Of a DNA stretch of 64,000 nt, positions 22,243 to 32,624 are shown in pieces; within the stretch, counting starts at the first letter, position 1, and the number at the start of each line of letters is the position of its first letter. Under the pieces are notes generated by a model. That model was not told the DNA's origin, searched no databases, and saw nothing but the letters and a program-made list of their open reading frames with translations. The stretch is from Furcasterigmium furcatum. Taxonomy: Eukaryota > Ascomycota > Sordariomycetes > Glomerellales > Plectosphaerellaceae. Both the position numbers and the translations under genes were made by a program. Location of the stretch: contig BCIA01000002.1 of the NCBI GenBank assembly GCA_001599815.1, positions 4,437,626 through 4,501,625 on the forward strand. Direction: 5' to 3'.

Positions 22243-24298
22243 AACGTGGGGTCACCAACACGGCTCGTCCATACCGCTCCCATGCACGACCAGCATGTAC
22301 GGCTTGCCGACGGCGCAAGTCTCGATGCACAGCAGACGCCGGGGCACGGGTGTGCTTGATGTGCCAGGTCCATGGAACCGAGTGCTCCTTTCAGCATGAG
22401 ATTGAAGAGCCTGAGGCCGGAGAAACCAGGCCTGCGCCGAAGAGGCCCAGGACCGCCTCTCGTTCGGATAGACGGCGGCTCCCTGCGTCCAACCAACCAT
22501 CAACCTCGACATATTCAGGCCATGGCCAGTCGGCTGGCTCTGCCGGCGAATCTCGTCTTTTGCCGGATTCACTGGTATCTTCCGAGGCGCATGTAACTTC
22601 TGCTGCACCTCAGGAGGGGAGCGACGGGTGCCCGATCCCGCTCCATCCAGTCGACGATGACGATAGCCCTCACATCCTCGGCCCCGCGGTGACCGGCGAC
22701 AGCCATGTTCTTGCGGACTATCTGTCCAACGTGCGAGATGGTAGAAGGGCCATACCGGTCATACGTCCGATGCTGGGCGGTGACGCCGAGCCAGTCATAT
22801 TCACCAAAGTCAAGAAACGGCCACTCGGAATGACCGTGGACCCGACGCCGCCCTCCCTCCAGCTTCACATGATACAGAAGCTGGTCGAGCCTTGGGAGAA
22901 GCAGCTGATCGAAGTGTAAAACGAGTCTCGTGCTGTCTTTTGAGATTATTGGCTGATCAGGTTTAGCTTCCTCTCCCACGTCAACATCGCTTTTCCGCTC
23001 GTTGACGAGGCTTCCTTCAGGAATCAGTTTCTCCATGCCAGGGATCGTATCTCCCCCGGCCTCCTTGCCACCGTATATGCACATTCTCTCACGTACTGGC
23101 GGCACGACTCCAAGTTGTCCAAGCAGAGAAGCCCTGATGGCCGCTTTGCCTGGAACCTGGCGAACCAAATCCTCTTTTCCGAGCTCCGTCACTCTCCTGG
23201 CATCTCGACGCTGCCCGCCATGCTGCTCGACGTGGGAGGGCGGCCGACCACCTCGATGATTGGGAATGGCATGCTCATGGGCTGCTCAGTTTCCCTGTCT
23301 CACTCGCTGGGTCTGAACCGAAATCCACTGTCCTGGAACATCCCGCAATCCGAGAAGTGTCTCCGTATGAAATTATGGTGGTGTCTGCTGGTTCATGATC
23401 GATGGTAAGCCCGCGGTGATGCAATCCTAGCCCATCCAAGTTAACACTCCGTCTCAGGTGCAGTCTGGCTCATGGAACCCCGCCCCGTTTGCGAAGTTGC
23501 CAGTACGATGTGCCGTCGCCTACCCTGGAGTACTTGCTTGACGCCGAGCACTCGCGCCGAGCAAAGCAGGCAGCGTCCGTTTTTATTGCTCTCGTCAGCT
23601 TATCAGAGCTTCTGGAAGGCTTCCTAGAGCATGTCTATAGCCTGAAGCCGCCCATCCAGACCCCATCTCACGACCTCGAACTGGCACTGGACCAGTGGGT
23701 GGATGGCCTCGGCGATGATGTACGGAGAATCATCGTAAGAGGCCTGAGCCTCGAGGTACCCGGGGCCTCGAATCTGCGCCTGGCGTATCTTTCAGCAAAG
23801 CTTTTGCTGCGGCGCATCCAGCTTGACCAGACCAAGAAGGCCGAGGACGGCGGCGCCGCTTCCCTCAACGCCAGGTATATGCAAGTTCGCCGGACGGCCG
23901 AGGACATCGTCAGCCTCGTCCAGGAACTCGAAGAGCCCCATCTCGGCGACTTCTGGCTCCCCGTTACCGGGTTCACCTTCTCTCACACGGTCACCTTCCT
24001 GATCCGGTGTGCCCTAGAGACCGTGAACGACCACGGCAGTCTCGCCCAGAACCCATCTCTGAGGCTCGCAAACGATCTCATCGTTGCCTTGCAGGCGCAC
24101 CAAGAACAGAACGGCTGGGACCTCGCGGATATCTGCGTCGCGCAGCACTCCGAGGTGGTAACCCGGCTGCTGACCGAAGAGGCACCCAGCGACGGTTATG
24201 CGGATGCGTTTCTGTCGTCGCAGGATTTGTCCATGCTTGACTTTCCCTTCATGGACGACATGTTCCCATACATGAACGCGGATCTCTTCAATGTGTAG
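22239..24298 (+). CDS. Zn(II)2Cys6 transcription factor with fungal-specific regulatory domain
   Basis: Three exons (22239-22915, 22961-23404, 23458-24298) give about 653 residues. The DNA-binding motif lies at residues 20-51: ACTACRRRKSRC then CLMCQVHGTEC, the expected six cysteines. A disordered linker rich in Ser/Pro follows. From about residue 215 the middle homology region begins (LIEVFSFLSHVNIAFPLVDE, RFAWNLANQILFSELR, MLMGCSVSLSHSLGLNRNP, RMKLWWCLLVHDRW), as in Fungal_trans domain regulators, and the C-terminus is acidic and hydrophobic (DLSMLDFPFMDDMFPYM), suitable as an activation region. The donor of intron 1 is GTAAAA, used after two bases of a codon. It is divergent from the arylsulfotransferase-like gene and may control it. 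Confidence 0.88.
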
Positions 24299-24536
24299 AA
24301 GATGTGGAAAGGTTAATTGAGATGTCTGAAAGCGGCCGTTAGATGACCGTCATGTTGCATTTGAGTCTGCAAGACGCAAAACTGTGCCCTCCCACCTCGT
24401 ACCAGTGGTCCTCATACCAGATCCTAAAATGCTTCCCCAGTGTTCACTGAACGCCATGTTTAGTCCCCAGCCCTCCAGGTATACCGACCGTGTGCCCAAA
24501 CGCCAAAAGCAGAAGTCCTCCGAACCATGCTCATCC
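24299..24536. other. Convergent 3' UTRs
   Basis: A short stretch between two converging genes; nothing else seen. Confidence 0.4.
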
Positions 24537-25030
24537 TCACGAAGAGCTCGTCTTTGGCAGGGTGGTCCAGTTGGGGTCCTCCTTCCCTGTCCAGGGCTCG
24601 ATGCCAGCCGGCTCCTCTTTGCGCCTCGCCGCTGCGTGCGCCAATATTTCTGCCGACTTGGGATCCTTCCTCAGCTCGGTGAAGTCCGAGACTTCCTTGT
24701 GGCTCGCCATGACGCTCTGGGAAAAGGAGTGGAAGAGTGCCTCGGCTAGAGATGGTCAGCATTTGTGCATGAGCAGCGAAGTGCGGTTTGGGTCGGGTGC
24801 CATACGGGATGACTGCTTGGTCGTCAGGGGCTCGAGCATTCGGGGGATAGTAGTTCGGAGTTCTCGAAGCTATGGCGAGACAAGTTAGGGTTGTGGCGCT
24901 TCTCGAGGGAGCGAGGGCTACTGACTCTGATGTGTAGAAGCTTCAGATGGTCCATGGATTCCTGTAACCGCTGCTCATCCCAGGTGTCCTGGTTGGGCTC
25001 AGCCTTGACCTTGGTAGAGTTGCTCGGCAT
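24537..25030 (-). CDS. Small conserved protein, possibly a Mediator-like subunit
   Basis: Three exons (24926-25030, 24806-24869, 24537-24745) give 125 residues in one consistent frame. The N-terminus is polar (MPSNSTKVKAEPNQDTW). A helical stretch follows (QRLQESMDHLKLLHIR, LRELRTTIPRMLEPLTTKQ, ALFHSFSQSVMASHKEVSDF), then KSAEILAHAAARRKEEPAGI and a Trp-containing tail (EPWTGKEDPNW). All three splice pairs are canonical, and the short exon of 64 nt fits frame, which argues for a real gene. The helical layout reminds me of small fungal Mediator subunits such as Med27/Med3-like proteins, but I cannot confirm this from sequence alone. Confidence 0.72.
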
Positions 25031-25988
25031 ATTGCTGGCTGGGATGTCTTGTAGACACCTGGATAATCGTTCCCTTGGATGTGAAGGGTGTAGATCGGCA
25101 GATGGACCAGATGGTAGTGAGGAAAGTTGTTGGCCCGCGTCAGAAGTGAAGATGCATTCACAGAGGGGTCCGCCGAGCCGTCGCCTGGTCGTTTGATTTG
25201 GCTGTCGCGCGACTTAGGGAAGCGAGCGCAGACGCTTCAAAGACAATGAGGATCCAGCACACCTGGGGTGACAACGATGGTGTACAAGGCCTTGCGCATC
25301 GCCCATACAACAAAATCGAGAACCGATATGGATGTCACTTCAGGATGGAGACTGGTGGAGGTCACCCCAGATGGAGCACCGACTCCTGAACTCCGTCCCA
25401 CCAGAATCACGTGTCTTATCGAAGCTCCTTATCGCGCTAGCGTCCGCACGGACCATGAGTTGCCTCAACAGGCCAGTTCAATACGGTCGAGGTACCTCGT
25501 GCCTTCCCTGATTTCAGAGGCCAAGGAGTGAATTTCTGGAGGAAGGAAGGCCGTCTCTTCGAGTTGAACCACCAATCCCTCATCCTTCACTACCGCACTC
25601 CAAATTCTAACATCACGGCTCCGCCGACAAGCACCGACAAGCATCTTGATACTCACGCTCTGGAACGCAAGGTACATCCTGCAAGCCGAGCCTTCTAGCG
25701 TTGTTCTCGAGACCGATCGGTGTCGGAAGAACTCCCAACCTTATCCAGACCGTGCGGATTGCGATCTGCCGACTCCAACCTCGTCGATTCCATCCACTGT
25801 CCTGGACACGCCCATCACCGACCGTACCGCGACCGGCCCAAGGTATGTTTCCAGACGCGCCAGAATAGCCTCTCTATCGATATTCAATGTTGACGCATCT
25901 TCAAGCCCACCAGCCCGACCCCTCCCTGCCCTCCCGGCAGTCGCCTCTATTCCCGAATCCCCAATCCCACCCCCTCAATACAGGCGCG
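25031..25988. promoter_or_regulatory. Divergent promoter and long 5' UTR of the FAR1-like gene
   Basis: About 950 bases between divergent genes. Positions 25843-25906 look like a 5' UTR intron (donor GTATGT, acceptor TTCAAG), which would remove the in-frame ATG at 25887 and make 25989 the first usable start. Confidence 0.45.
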
Positions 25989-26633
25989 ATGGATACCTCG
26001 GTCGCCATGCCGAACTCGCCTCCCCCGGCCCTCCTGCCGCCCCCCGAGGGCATTTTCCGCAACTTTGAGGATCTCCTCAGCTCCGTTCAGCGCGTTGCCA
26101 AGGATCAGGGCTACGGTGTTGTCAAGCTCCGCGCCTCCAACTACCGCGACGGCAAGCCCACCAGGTACGATCTCGTTTGCGACCGCGGTGGTGTCAAGTA
26201 TTCCAGCACCGCGAAGAAGCGGAATCCCTCCACCCGCAAGGTCGACTGCCCCTGGCGTGCAAAGGCCGTCTGCGAGGTCCAGCTCGGCAATCAGTGGCGT
26301 TTCGCTGTTCAGGAGGCGCGCCACAACCATGAGCCTCGCGTTGCGACCGCCCCTCCCGGCCAGGAGAACACCCCCCTCGCCCAGTCGATGCGCAGCTTCA
26401 CCAACAAGGTCGACCGTCTCTCCCACGACATGAACCAGGGCTTCATGCGCATGGAGCAGCTCTTCAACGAGCTGAGCAAGCGTCTGGACAACATCGAGAA
26501 CCGCACCGCCACGTACGAGCCTCGCTTCCAGAACATGGACTCGCGTCTCCAAGGCATCGAGGCGCGCAGCAGCGGCATGGAGCTGCCCATGGACGACGTC
26601 GACACCAGGCTCCTGCAGGGCTCCGTCATGTAG
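25989..26633 (+). CDS. FAR1/WRKY-GCM1-like DNA-binding protein, frame interrupted by TAG
   Basis: The frame to the first stop encodes 214 residues. Residues 20-115 resemble the zinc-chelating FAR1/AFT-type DNA-binding module: FEDLLSSVQRVAKDQGYGVV, then LVCDRGG, a basic KKRNPSTRKVDCPWRAKAV, and an ending in EARHNHEP, with Cys, Cys, His and His in the usual order. A coiled-coil-like segment follows (about 130-185: FTNKVDRLSHDMNQGFMRME, LFNELSKRLDNIENR). After GSVM comes TAG, but the same frame stays coding for 62 more codons (separate entry). The ATG at 25887 would extend the frame by 34 residues but probably lies in a 5' UTR intron. The protein is probably a regulator; no transposase domain is present. 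Confidence 0.8.
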   Translation: MDTSVAMPNSPPPALLPPPEGIFRNFEDLLSSVQRVAKDQGYGVVKLRASNYRDGKPTRYDLVCDRGGVKYSSTAKKRNPSTRKVDCPWRAKAVCEVQLGNQWRFAVQEARHNHEPRVATAPPGQENTPLAQSMRSFTNKVDRLSHDMNQGFMRMEQLFNELSKRLDNIENRTATYEPRFQNMDSRLQGIEARSSGMELPMDDVDTRLLQGSVM

Positions 26634-26822
26634 CACAATGATGGTGCTGCTCCTGTTGTCGAGCATGGTGCTGGCATGGCCAACATGGGCTATGCGGCCC
26701 ACGACAACTCTTCCACCGGCGCTGTTGGTTCCGATACCGAGGGCGAGGCGACATGGACCTCCATTAATGGCTCCAATGTCGGCTACCCTGTCATCGAAGC
26801 CTCCGAGAACCGGGCCAAGTAA
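26634..26822 (+). other. In-frame coding-like extension after TAG of the FAR1-like gene
   Basis: Directly after the TAG at 26631-26633, the same frame reads on for 62 codons to TAA, including HNDGAAPVVEHGAGMANMGY and SDTEGEATWTSINGSNVGY. Codon third positions are mostly C or G, as in the gene upstream. Either the TAG is read through, or it is a recent nonsense change (CAG to TAG would restore Gln) or a sequencing error. No intron of acceptable length removes only the TAG. Confidence 0.65.
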
Positions 26823-28380
26823 GGCTGGGTATCTGTTCATGGTGCCTGAATCGGAATGGGGTCCACGGCGATGGACAAGTTCTGAGAAGTTTGCCTTGTG
26901 TTTCCTCTTTTTGGTGTGGCATGGGAATGTGGCAGGGGGCCTGTTATGTTCGCCACACAACACAGGAGTCGGATGTCCTGCTCCTGTCTGCTTTTCTTCT
27001 GCTCATGACGATTCCGCCAGTCATGTGAGGGCGGTCGGAGTTGGAGGCGTTTGGGGTTACGGTTCTTCTTCGCGATGCGCAGCCGATTCACGCCCATTCT
27101 CGATGCGACAAGCATTCTGTTCATGGTCAGCGGTTGGTCTGGGGTTCCTTGTCTTCTGAGGTTCATTTGTGCGACAGCTGTCGACTTGATTCATTCATGA
27201 TTTGCTTTAGGAGCTTCCCCCGAACAATGCGACCTTGCGGTTCTAATCCCCCATGCCTTGGCCGTGACCTGATGATGTTTCTGATGTCCCGTGATGACGC
27301 GAATTTTCGCGTTCTCGTAGCCCTGAACTCTGAGGATCCACGTCCGGCATCTCGACTTACACGGCACAGTACGAACCTGATCGCGAGCACGTCCGCGATC
27401 GCACACTGTGACGAACGACATGCAACCCGAACTTTTGGCGGTTTTACCCAGTTCCAGACCCGCGGACATTTTCTGGATCGCCCGAGCTCACGGTCCCCTG
27501 CATGCCCGTTATGGGTCTTCCCGAGGAGATCCCGCCGTCTTCGTCGGCGACTCCTCGTTTAGGCATCGTGGCCCGAGTTTGCGTGGGTGAAGCTGCCGAC
27601 GGGTCTCATGGAATTTCACCCGTTTCAATGGCAGTTTTACGGTTCGACAGAGTCCGAGAATAGCCATGGCTGGTCAACTTCCTGCCGCGTGCTTGTCCAA
27701 TCTTTTGGGACGATCACCGCTGTGACGTAGTGATCTTGTTTCTGACTCACGAAGAGATGAACAGAAGCATACCAGCAGAATATTGCCTCAATTCGACAGG
27801 ACTTGAAACCATCGGTCGCGATACCACGGCAACAGAGACAGTTTCAAACCTCTGCAGAATCGAGAGTCACTTTGCATCATTTCTCGCTCTGTTGGCTGCA
27901 TCAGCATGGTGCTGCTTGATGAGAACTTCGCCAATTGGAGAATGATGGCAATGTGACTGTCAGAGCCTCGCAGATAGAAGGTGGTTGGAGCTCATTCAAA
28001 CACCGACACCGCCAAGGCTTGGGTCAGGCCTGAGTCGGACCGAAGACTTGAGCAAACACCTGATCTGAACCATCGTGCTCCGGATGGTCACTGAATGGAC
28101 AAGGAACCGGGGGAGACACTATCATTGCAAGACCACCGGATTGATGTCTTAGATGTGTGTGATTCTCAAAAGAAGAGGCATGATAGTTTCAATGCTCGCG
28201 GCATGCCTGGCTTGCCTGGTTCTTTGCCCTCTGCCAGCGGTGTCTGTAGATTGAGTAGTATGTTCCTGCCGGCCCAACCCCTATCCCAAAACCCATCCAT
28301 CCCAATGTCAAATGTCCAAGTCCCAATAACGCCCTCCCAGTCATAAATCGTTACAAGGTCCCCGGCCAGCGGCAGGCCCA
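26823..28380. other. Convergent intergenic region, no gene seen
   Basis: 1.56 kb between the FAR1-like gene and a small minus-strand gene. I find short open frames on both strands but no splice structure or familiar motif. Confidence 0.4.
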
Positions 28381-28809
28381 TCACCACACCCACTCATCCC
28401 CCTTGCCGGTATTCATGGCCCGCATCTGCGTCGTCCCCGCGCCGCCGCTCCCCCCAGACCGCCTCGCCTTCTCGGCGAAGATCGGCCTCAGCTCCTCGAT
28501 CATGTCCTCGTCGTACGCGATCCCGTCCACCGAGTGCGCGCTGCCCCGCCTCGCGGCGTCGCCGGACGCGGAGCTGTAGGACATCTTGCTCTCGTAGGAC
28601 GCCTGCGTCTGCGCCTGCGGCCGCGGCGGCTGCTGGTACTGGCTGTACTGCGGCGTCTGGCTCGAGCCCAGCGCGGAGCGGGAGTACGCAGCGTCCTGGG
28701 GCGTGCCGTGGAAGGACCTCTTCTGCGTCATGCCGGGCCTCGGGGGCGATGTCGCGGCAGAGACGGACTTGGCGGAGGTCTTGGCCGTCTTTTGAAGGGC
28801 CTTCTTCAT
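28381..28809 (-). CDS. Small conserved protein of unknown function
   Basis: A 142-residue single-exon protein. It begins with a basic Lys/Thr/Ser stretch (MKKALQKTAKTSAKSVSA), continues with a Gln/Pro/Tyr/Ser-rich disordered middle (YSQYQQPPRPQAQTQAS), and ends with a more ordered block (GIAYDEDMIEELRPIFAEKA) and the tail NTGKGDEWVW. The acidic block and the terminal WVW look constrained and suggest a short interaction motif. No signal peptide or membrane segment is visible. The frame has strong C/G third-position preference, which supports it being coding; an overlapping minus-strand frame is its shadow. Function unknown. Confidence 0.65.
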   Translation of the reverse strand: MKKALQKTAKTSAKSVSAATSPPRPGMTQKRSFHGTPQDAAYSRSALGSSQTPQYSQYQQPPRPQAQTQASYESKMSYSSASGDAARRGSAHSVDGIAYDEDMIEELRPIFAEKARRSGGSGGAGTTQMRAMNTGKGDEWVW

Positions 28810-29555
28810 GGTTGCTGTTGGTGTGACTGTTTTGTATTTGCAACTGAAGGCAGACGAGAAAAGAGAAATGCAATCGCTGCAGGCTGGCTCTGAAATAAAT
28901 GCTGCTCTTCTCCGATGTCCTTCGAGAATGCAAATGACGAGTCCTTCAGGAGCTTATAAGCTCAGGACCGAAACGGTGATGGTGGGGTGATCAAATGCCC
29001 GTGGTCTGATCTTCGGCGGTTTCTGCATGAGACGGGAGGAACAAGCATCAGATGGATCTTGGAAACGTCCCAAGGCCGGACGCCCGCCAAGCTTTGAATA
29101 GAAGCAGTTGAAACGACCGTGTCGGGAATGAATATATCTCGCAGACTGAGAATTCGCGAAACCGATGCTGTGCGTGCGTGCTGCAAGTGACTCAGTCCAC
29201 TGCTGAATCAGTCAGTGCTGCTTTCTATATCTTCCGAGGATCGAGGCACAGCCGGTAGTCGGGCTCCGCATCCCGCGGGGGCCGGTCGCTTGCCAGTTGA
29301 GTCATCCCACACACCACCCTCGTTCGTAATCTTGGCGACGTGGGAGAGGGCCTTGTCATTGATTGATTGACACATGCCGCGGGATACCAAGATAGCAGAT
29401 CAAACCGAGGGACCAATGCAAATTCATATGTATTTCATGAGATGGACGGTCTACCTGTATGTATGCAACGAGTATCACATGTGCCCAAACAAAATAAAGG
29501 GTATCCTGTAACGCCATCAGTGCCGAATGGGACCAGGGAGCAGCTCTGGCCGCGG
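28810..29555. other. Intergenic, no gene seen
   Basis: Promoter side of the small conserved gene and 3' flank of the alkaline phosphatase gene. No gene-like signal. Confidence 0.4.
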
Positions 29556-31431
29556 TCAGAGCTCCCGGGCCCAGACCTCCATCTGACGCTGGTGCTGCTT
29601 GGCCCAGCTGTCATCGGCGTCGGCCCCGGAGCCCTGACGTTCCAGCTGGAAACCCGGCTCCGATCCCTCGGTCGCCGGCATGGCTGCGAGGGGCTGCACG
29701 TCCAGCTTGTCCTGCAGCTCCGATGTGATTTCGTCGACGTTTACGTTGAGCCAGTCGCGGAGGAACTTGCCAATGTCGGTGTTCTCGACGTTATGGCGCA
29801 GCTTCTCGGTGTCGCGGCCTCCGGAGCTGTAGATGTTCACGTCGACGGCCGTGTGCCCGTGGGTGCTCCAGCCAACGTGGGCGCGCAGGCTGATGATGGC
29901 CGCGAAGACCTGTGTGGTATCAGGGCTGCCCAGCAGGGCATCCAGCTCCTCCTCCAGGATATTCGTGGTGCCGACGTGAGGGACGATGAGCGCCTCGTTG
30001 ATCCAGTGCTTGAGATCCTCGCTGGACTCCTCCTGGTTCTCGGCGACGTGCTTGGTCAGAAGAACGGAGAGGAACTCGGCGGAGGTGGTGACCTTGGCGA
30101 GGTTCCTGGGGTACCAGTTGTAAACAGGCAGGTGGCCAGGCTCCTCTGCATTCGGTATCAGTATGGGTTCTACTACAACATGGGACTAGCATGTCAACTT
30201 ACGCAGGGCCGTGGCGAGACCGCCGGTCTCGTGGTCGCTCGTGGCCACCAGGATGGTCTCGGTGTCGCTCTTCTCGATAAAGTCAATCACCGTCTTGAAA
30301 GCCTGGTCGTACTCGATGACCTCATGCGCCTGGGCCGCAGGGTCGTTGATGTGACCGGCATGGTCGATGCGGCTACCCTCGATCATGAGGAAGAAGCCGT
30401 GGTCGCTGTCCTTGGTCTCCTTCTCGAGAGACCGGAGAGCCGTCCTGGTCATCTCAGTCAAGCTGGGGTAGACGTGGTTCAGGTTGCGGCGGTCCAGCTC
30501 GAAGGGGATGTTGTAGTGCGCGAAGAGGCCGAGGAAGGGGAGGGGGACCTTCTCGCCGCCGTCGAGGGCATCGAAGCCGCTGCGGTCGTCGGCGTACGAC
30601 CAGCCGAACTGCTCCGTGGCCAGCTTGACCACATCGGTGTCATCCAGGCGGCAGCTGTCGTCGGTGCCGTTCGGCAGGAAGTGGCAGCGGCCGCCTCCGA
30701 GCATCAAGTCGACAACGCGTCCCAGGGGACCGTGGCCGACCTCCTGCAGCGCGATGTCGTCGTTCATGGAACGGGTCAGGACGTGGCTGGCAAAGCACGC
30801 GGGGGTCGCATCCGTCAGGTCAGTGGTGACCACCAGACCCGTGGTGTAGCCCGCCCTCTTGGCCGCCTCGAGCACGGTGCCGCAGGGCTTGTAGTCGGGC
30901 GTCATCGCGATGGCGCCGTTGTAACTCTTTTTGCCACAGGAGAACGCCGTGGCGCCGGCCGCGCTATCGGTCACGAGGGAGTTGGAGGAGCGGGTTCGGC
31001 TGGTGCCCCAGAAGTGCTTGTCGAGCGTCAGGACATCGTCGATGGGGAGCCCGTCTACGTGCTGTCGGAAGCTCCGTGCAAGGGAGAGCGAGGCCGGGCC
31101 CATGCCATCGGAGACCATGAAGACGAGGTTGCGCTTGCCAGACGAGGGCGGATCGAGGCGCGTCTGGTGCTGGTGCTGCATCCATACCGCCAGGACGATG
31201 ACGGCGGACGTGGCCAGCAGGGCCCAGACGAAGAGGAGGATCTCGCGCAGGCGCGACGAGCCCGTGGATCTCTCAGACTCAGACTCGTTGCTGTCGGCGG
31301 AGTCTTCCCGGAGGTGGCTCGGGCGTCGGTTGCCTTCCGCGAGGAGCGGTGTTCTATCCGAAGGGGATGCCTGTGAGTGTATCGTCAGCGCCGTCTCGGC
31401 ACCCAATACGTCCTGGACCAGCCCGTACCAT
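29556..31431 (-). CDS. PHO8: Vacuolar-type alkaline phosphatase
   Basis: Three coding exons (31429-31431, 30203-31370, 29556-30145) give 586 residues; the first holds only the ATG, then a GTACGG donor. The protein begins M-ASPSDRTPLL, with a cytoplasmic tail and one membrane anchor near residues 50-72 (LREILLFVWALLATSAVIVL), the type II layout of yeast Pho8. The catalytic domain is complete: metal-binding FMVSDGMGPASL, nucleophile serine in VTDSAAGATAF, GSRIDHAGHINDP, SDHETGGL, and GWSTHGHTAVDVN. It hydrolyses phosphomonoesters in the vacuole with two Zn and one Mg. The dileucine-like TPLL near the start resembles vacuolar sorting signals. A 389-codon frame extends upstream through the intron but lacks family resemblance. 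Confidence 0.92.
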
Positions 31432-32375
31432 GATTGCTGAAACTCCGGTCGAAGTTGGAGCTTCAGAAGGAGATGTTTGTGTGAGGATAATGGACGCTTC
31501 CTCGCCGTGGGTTTGTGGCTGGGACCGAGAACGGAGGACGAGCACCAGTGCCAGTGAAACGTGACTACCGGGCGGGGCGTCTTGAGGTGAGCCCCTGGAG
31601 GCGATAGGGTGAGGTGGGGGTCATGTTTGGCCGCCACAGGGGATTTAGACCCCTACCGACGCACCACTTGACCACTAAGCTTAAACCTATAGGTGGTCAT
31701 CTGCGATCTCAGGGCCAAATCATGCGGGCGTTTACGTCATTACTTCAGCGGTCGTGCCTTCCCCCGCGGCCCGTGACGGCACGGATATTTGGACCCTCAC
31801 CCTCTCGGAATCTCTGAGGTGGTCCAGTGATTCTCCATCTTCAAGGTTGGTCAACTGCCAGTGCGAAGGTGCCCGCCTCTCACAAACTTCGATCCAACTT
31901 CTGTGAAAGTCGATCCGTACCTCAGAGACTCCAGGCCGTTCCAGACCTCTCATCCCGGGAGCGGCATGACAACAGCAAACCCACCATCGCTGTCAGCCTG
32001 ACGTCTCGCGGTCCAGAGAAGTTTGTGCGACTCTTGTGGGCGACACACGCGGTATCACAAACATGCGGCACGTCTCACGCCCTTAGCCGCGAGGCCGGAA
32101 GATATCCAATGTCCCCGATGAGGCGGGCGAAAGTGCCATGGTCACCATGATGACCGAGTTTGAGAAGAAGCGGCGGAGAGGCCGACTTCGCTCCCTCTGA
32201 CTGTTGCTCGAGGGCTCTTGTTTCGAGAGGCGAGTGCCTGATGAGAGGTGCCGACGGCAATAGATGCTCGCGACTGACTACAAGTGTCGGGGCAGACCAT
32301 GAGCGGTTGTTCTATCATCTCCGCAGTCCCTACAGCTCGCAACCTGCGATCACAGCCTCCGCCCAGCAACTCAGC
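31432..32375. other. Intergenic, no gene seen
   Basis: Promoter region of the alkaline phosphatase. A T-arm-like hairpin at about 31638-31654 was considered as tRNA and rejected. Confidence 0.4.
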
Positions 32376-32624
32376 ATGTGCACATACGTTCTCCTCGTCC
32401 CCAACTGCCACCACTGGCCGGTGTTGCTCGCAAACACACATTGTTACACCATCTTCTCTCAACTCCTACGGATCAACGATCCCGCGGCCTGGCAGGACGA
32501 AGCGGTACATCAGATTCCATTCGAGGTCCCCGACGAGTGCTGTCCGCATCCCGGGAACATAGAAGTCCAGTATGGAGGCCAGCCGTGCCTTGCCGGATGT
32601 GCCGGGGGCTGTGCCACGACCTAG
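32376..32624 (+). CDS. Putative small Cys-rich protein
   Basis: An 82-residue frame beginning MCTYVLLVPNCHHWPVLLAN, with Cys and His along its length (HCYTIF, DECCPHPGNIE, CLAGCAGGC) and the middle RINDPAAWQDEAVHQIPF. The arrangement recalls short zinc-binding-looking fungal proteins of unknown function. There is no signal peptide or intron. The codon pattern is only moderately coding-like, and the surrounding 2.2 kb has no other gene, so this could be chance or the remnant of a gene. Confidence 0.4.
   Translation: MCTYVLLVPNCHHWPVLLANTHCYTIFSQLLRINDPAAWQDEAVHQIPFEVPDECCPHPGNIEVQYGGQPCLAGCAGGCATT

Noticed and set aside
29367..31376. 669-codon plus-strand open frame over the alkaline phosphatase gene
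   Set aside because: It is the antisense shadow of a high-GC gene with complete catalytic motifs on the minus strand, and it has no recognisable domain.
31630..31700. tRNA-like T-arm (AGGGG, 7-nt loop, CCCCT) or, on the other strand, an anticodon-like arm reading UUA
   Set aside because: No matching acceptor stem, D arm or second arm at the right spacing on either strand. One stem-loop is not enough for a tRNA.
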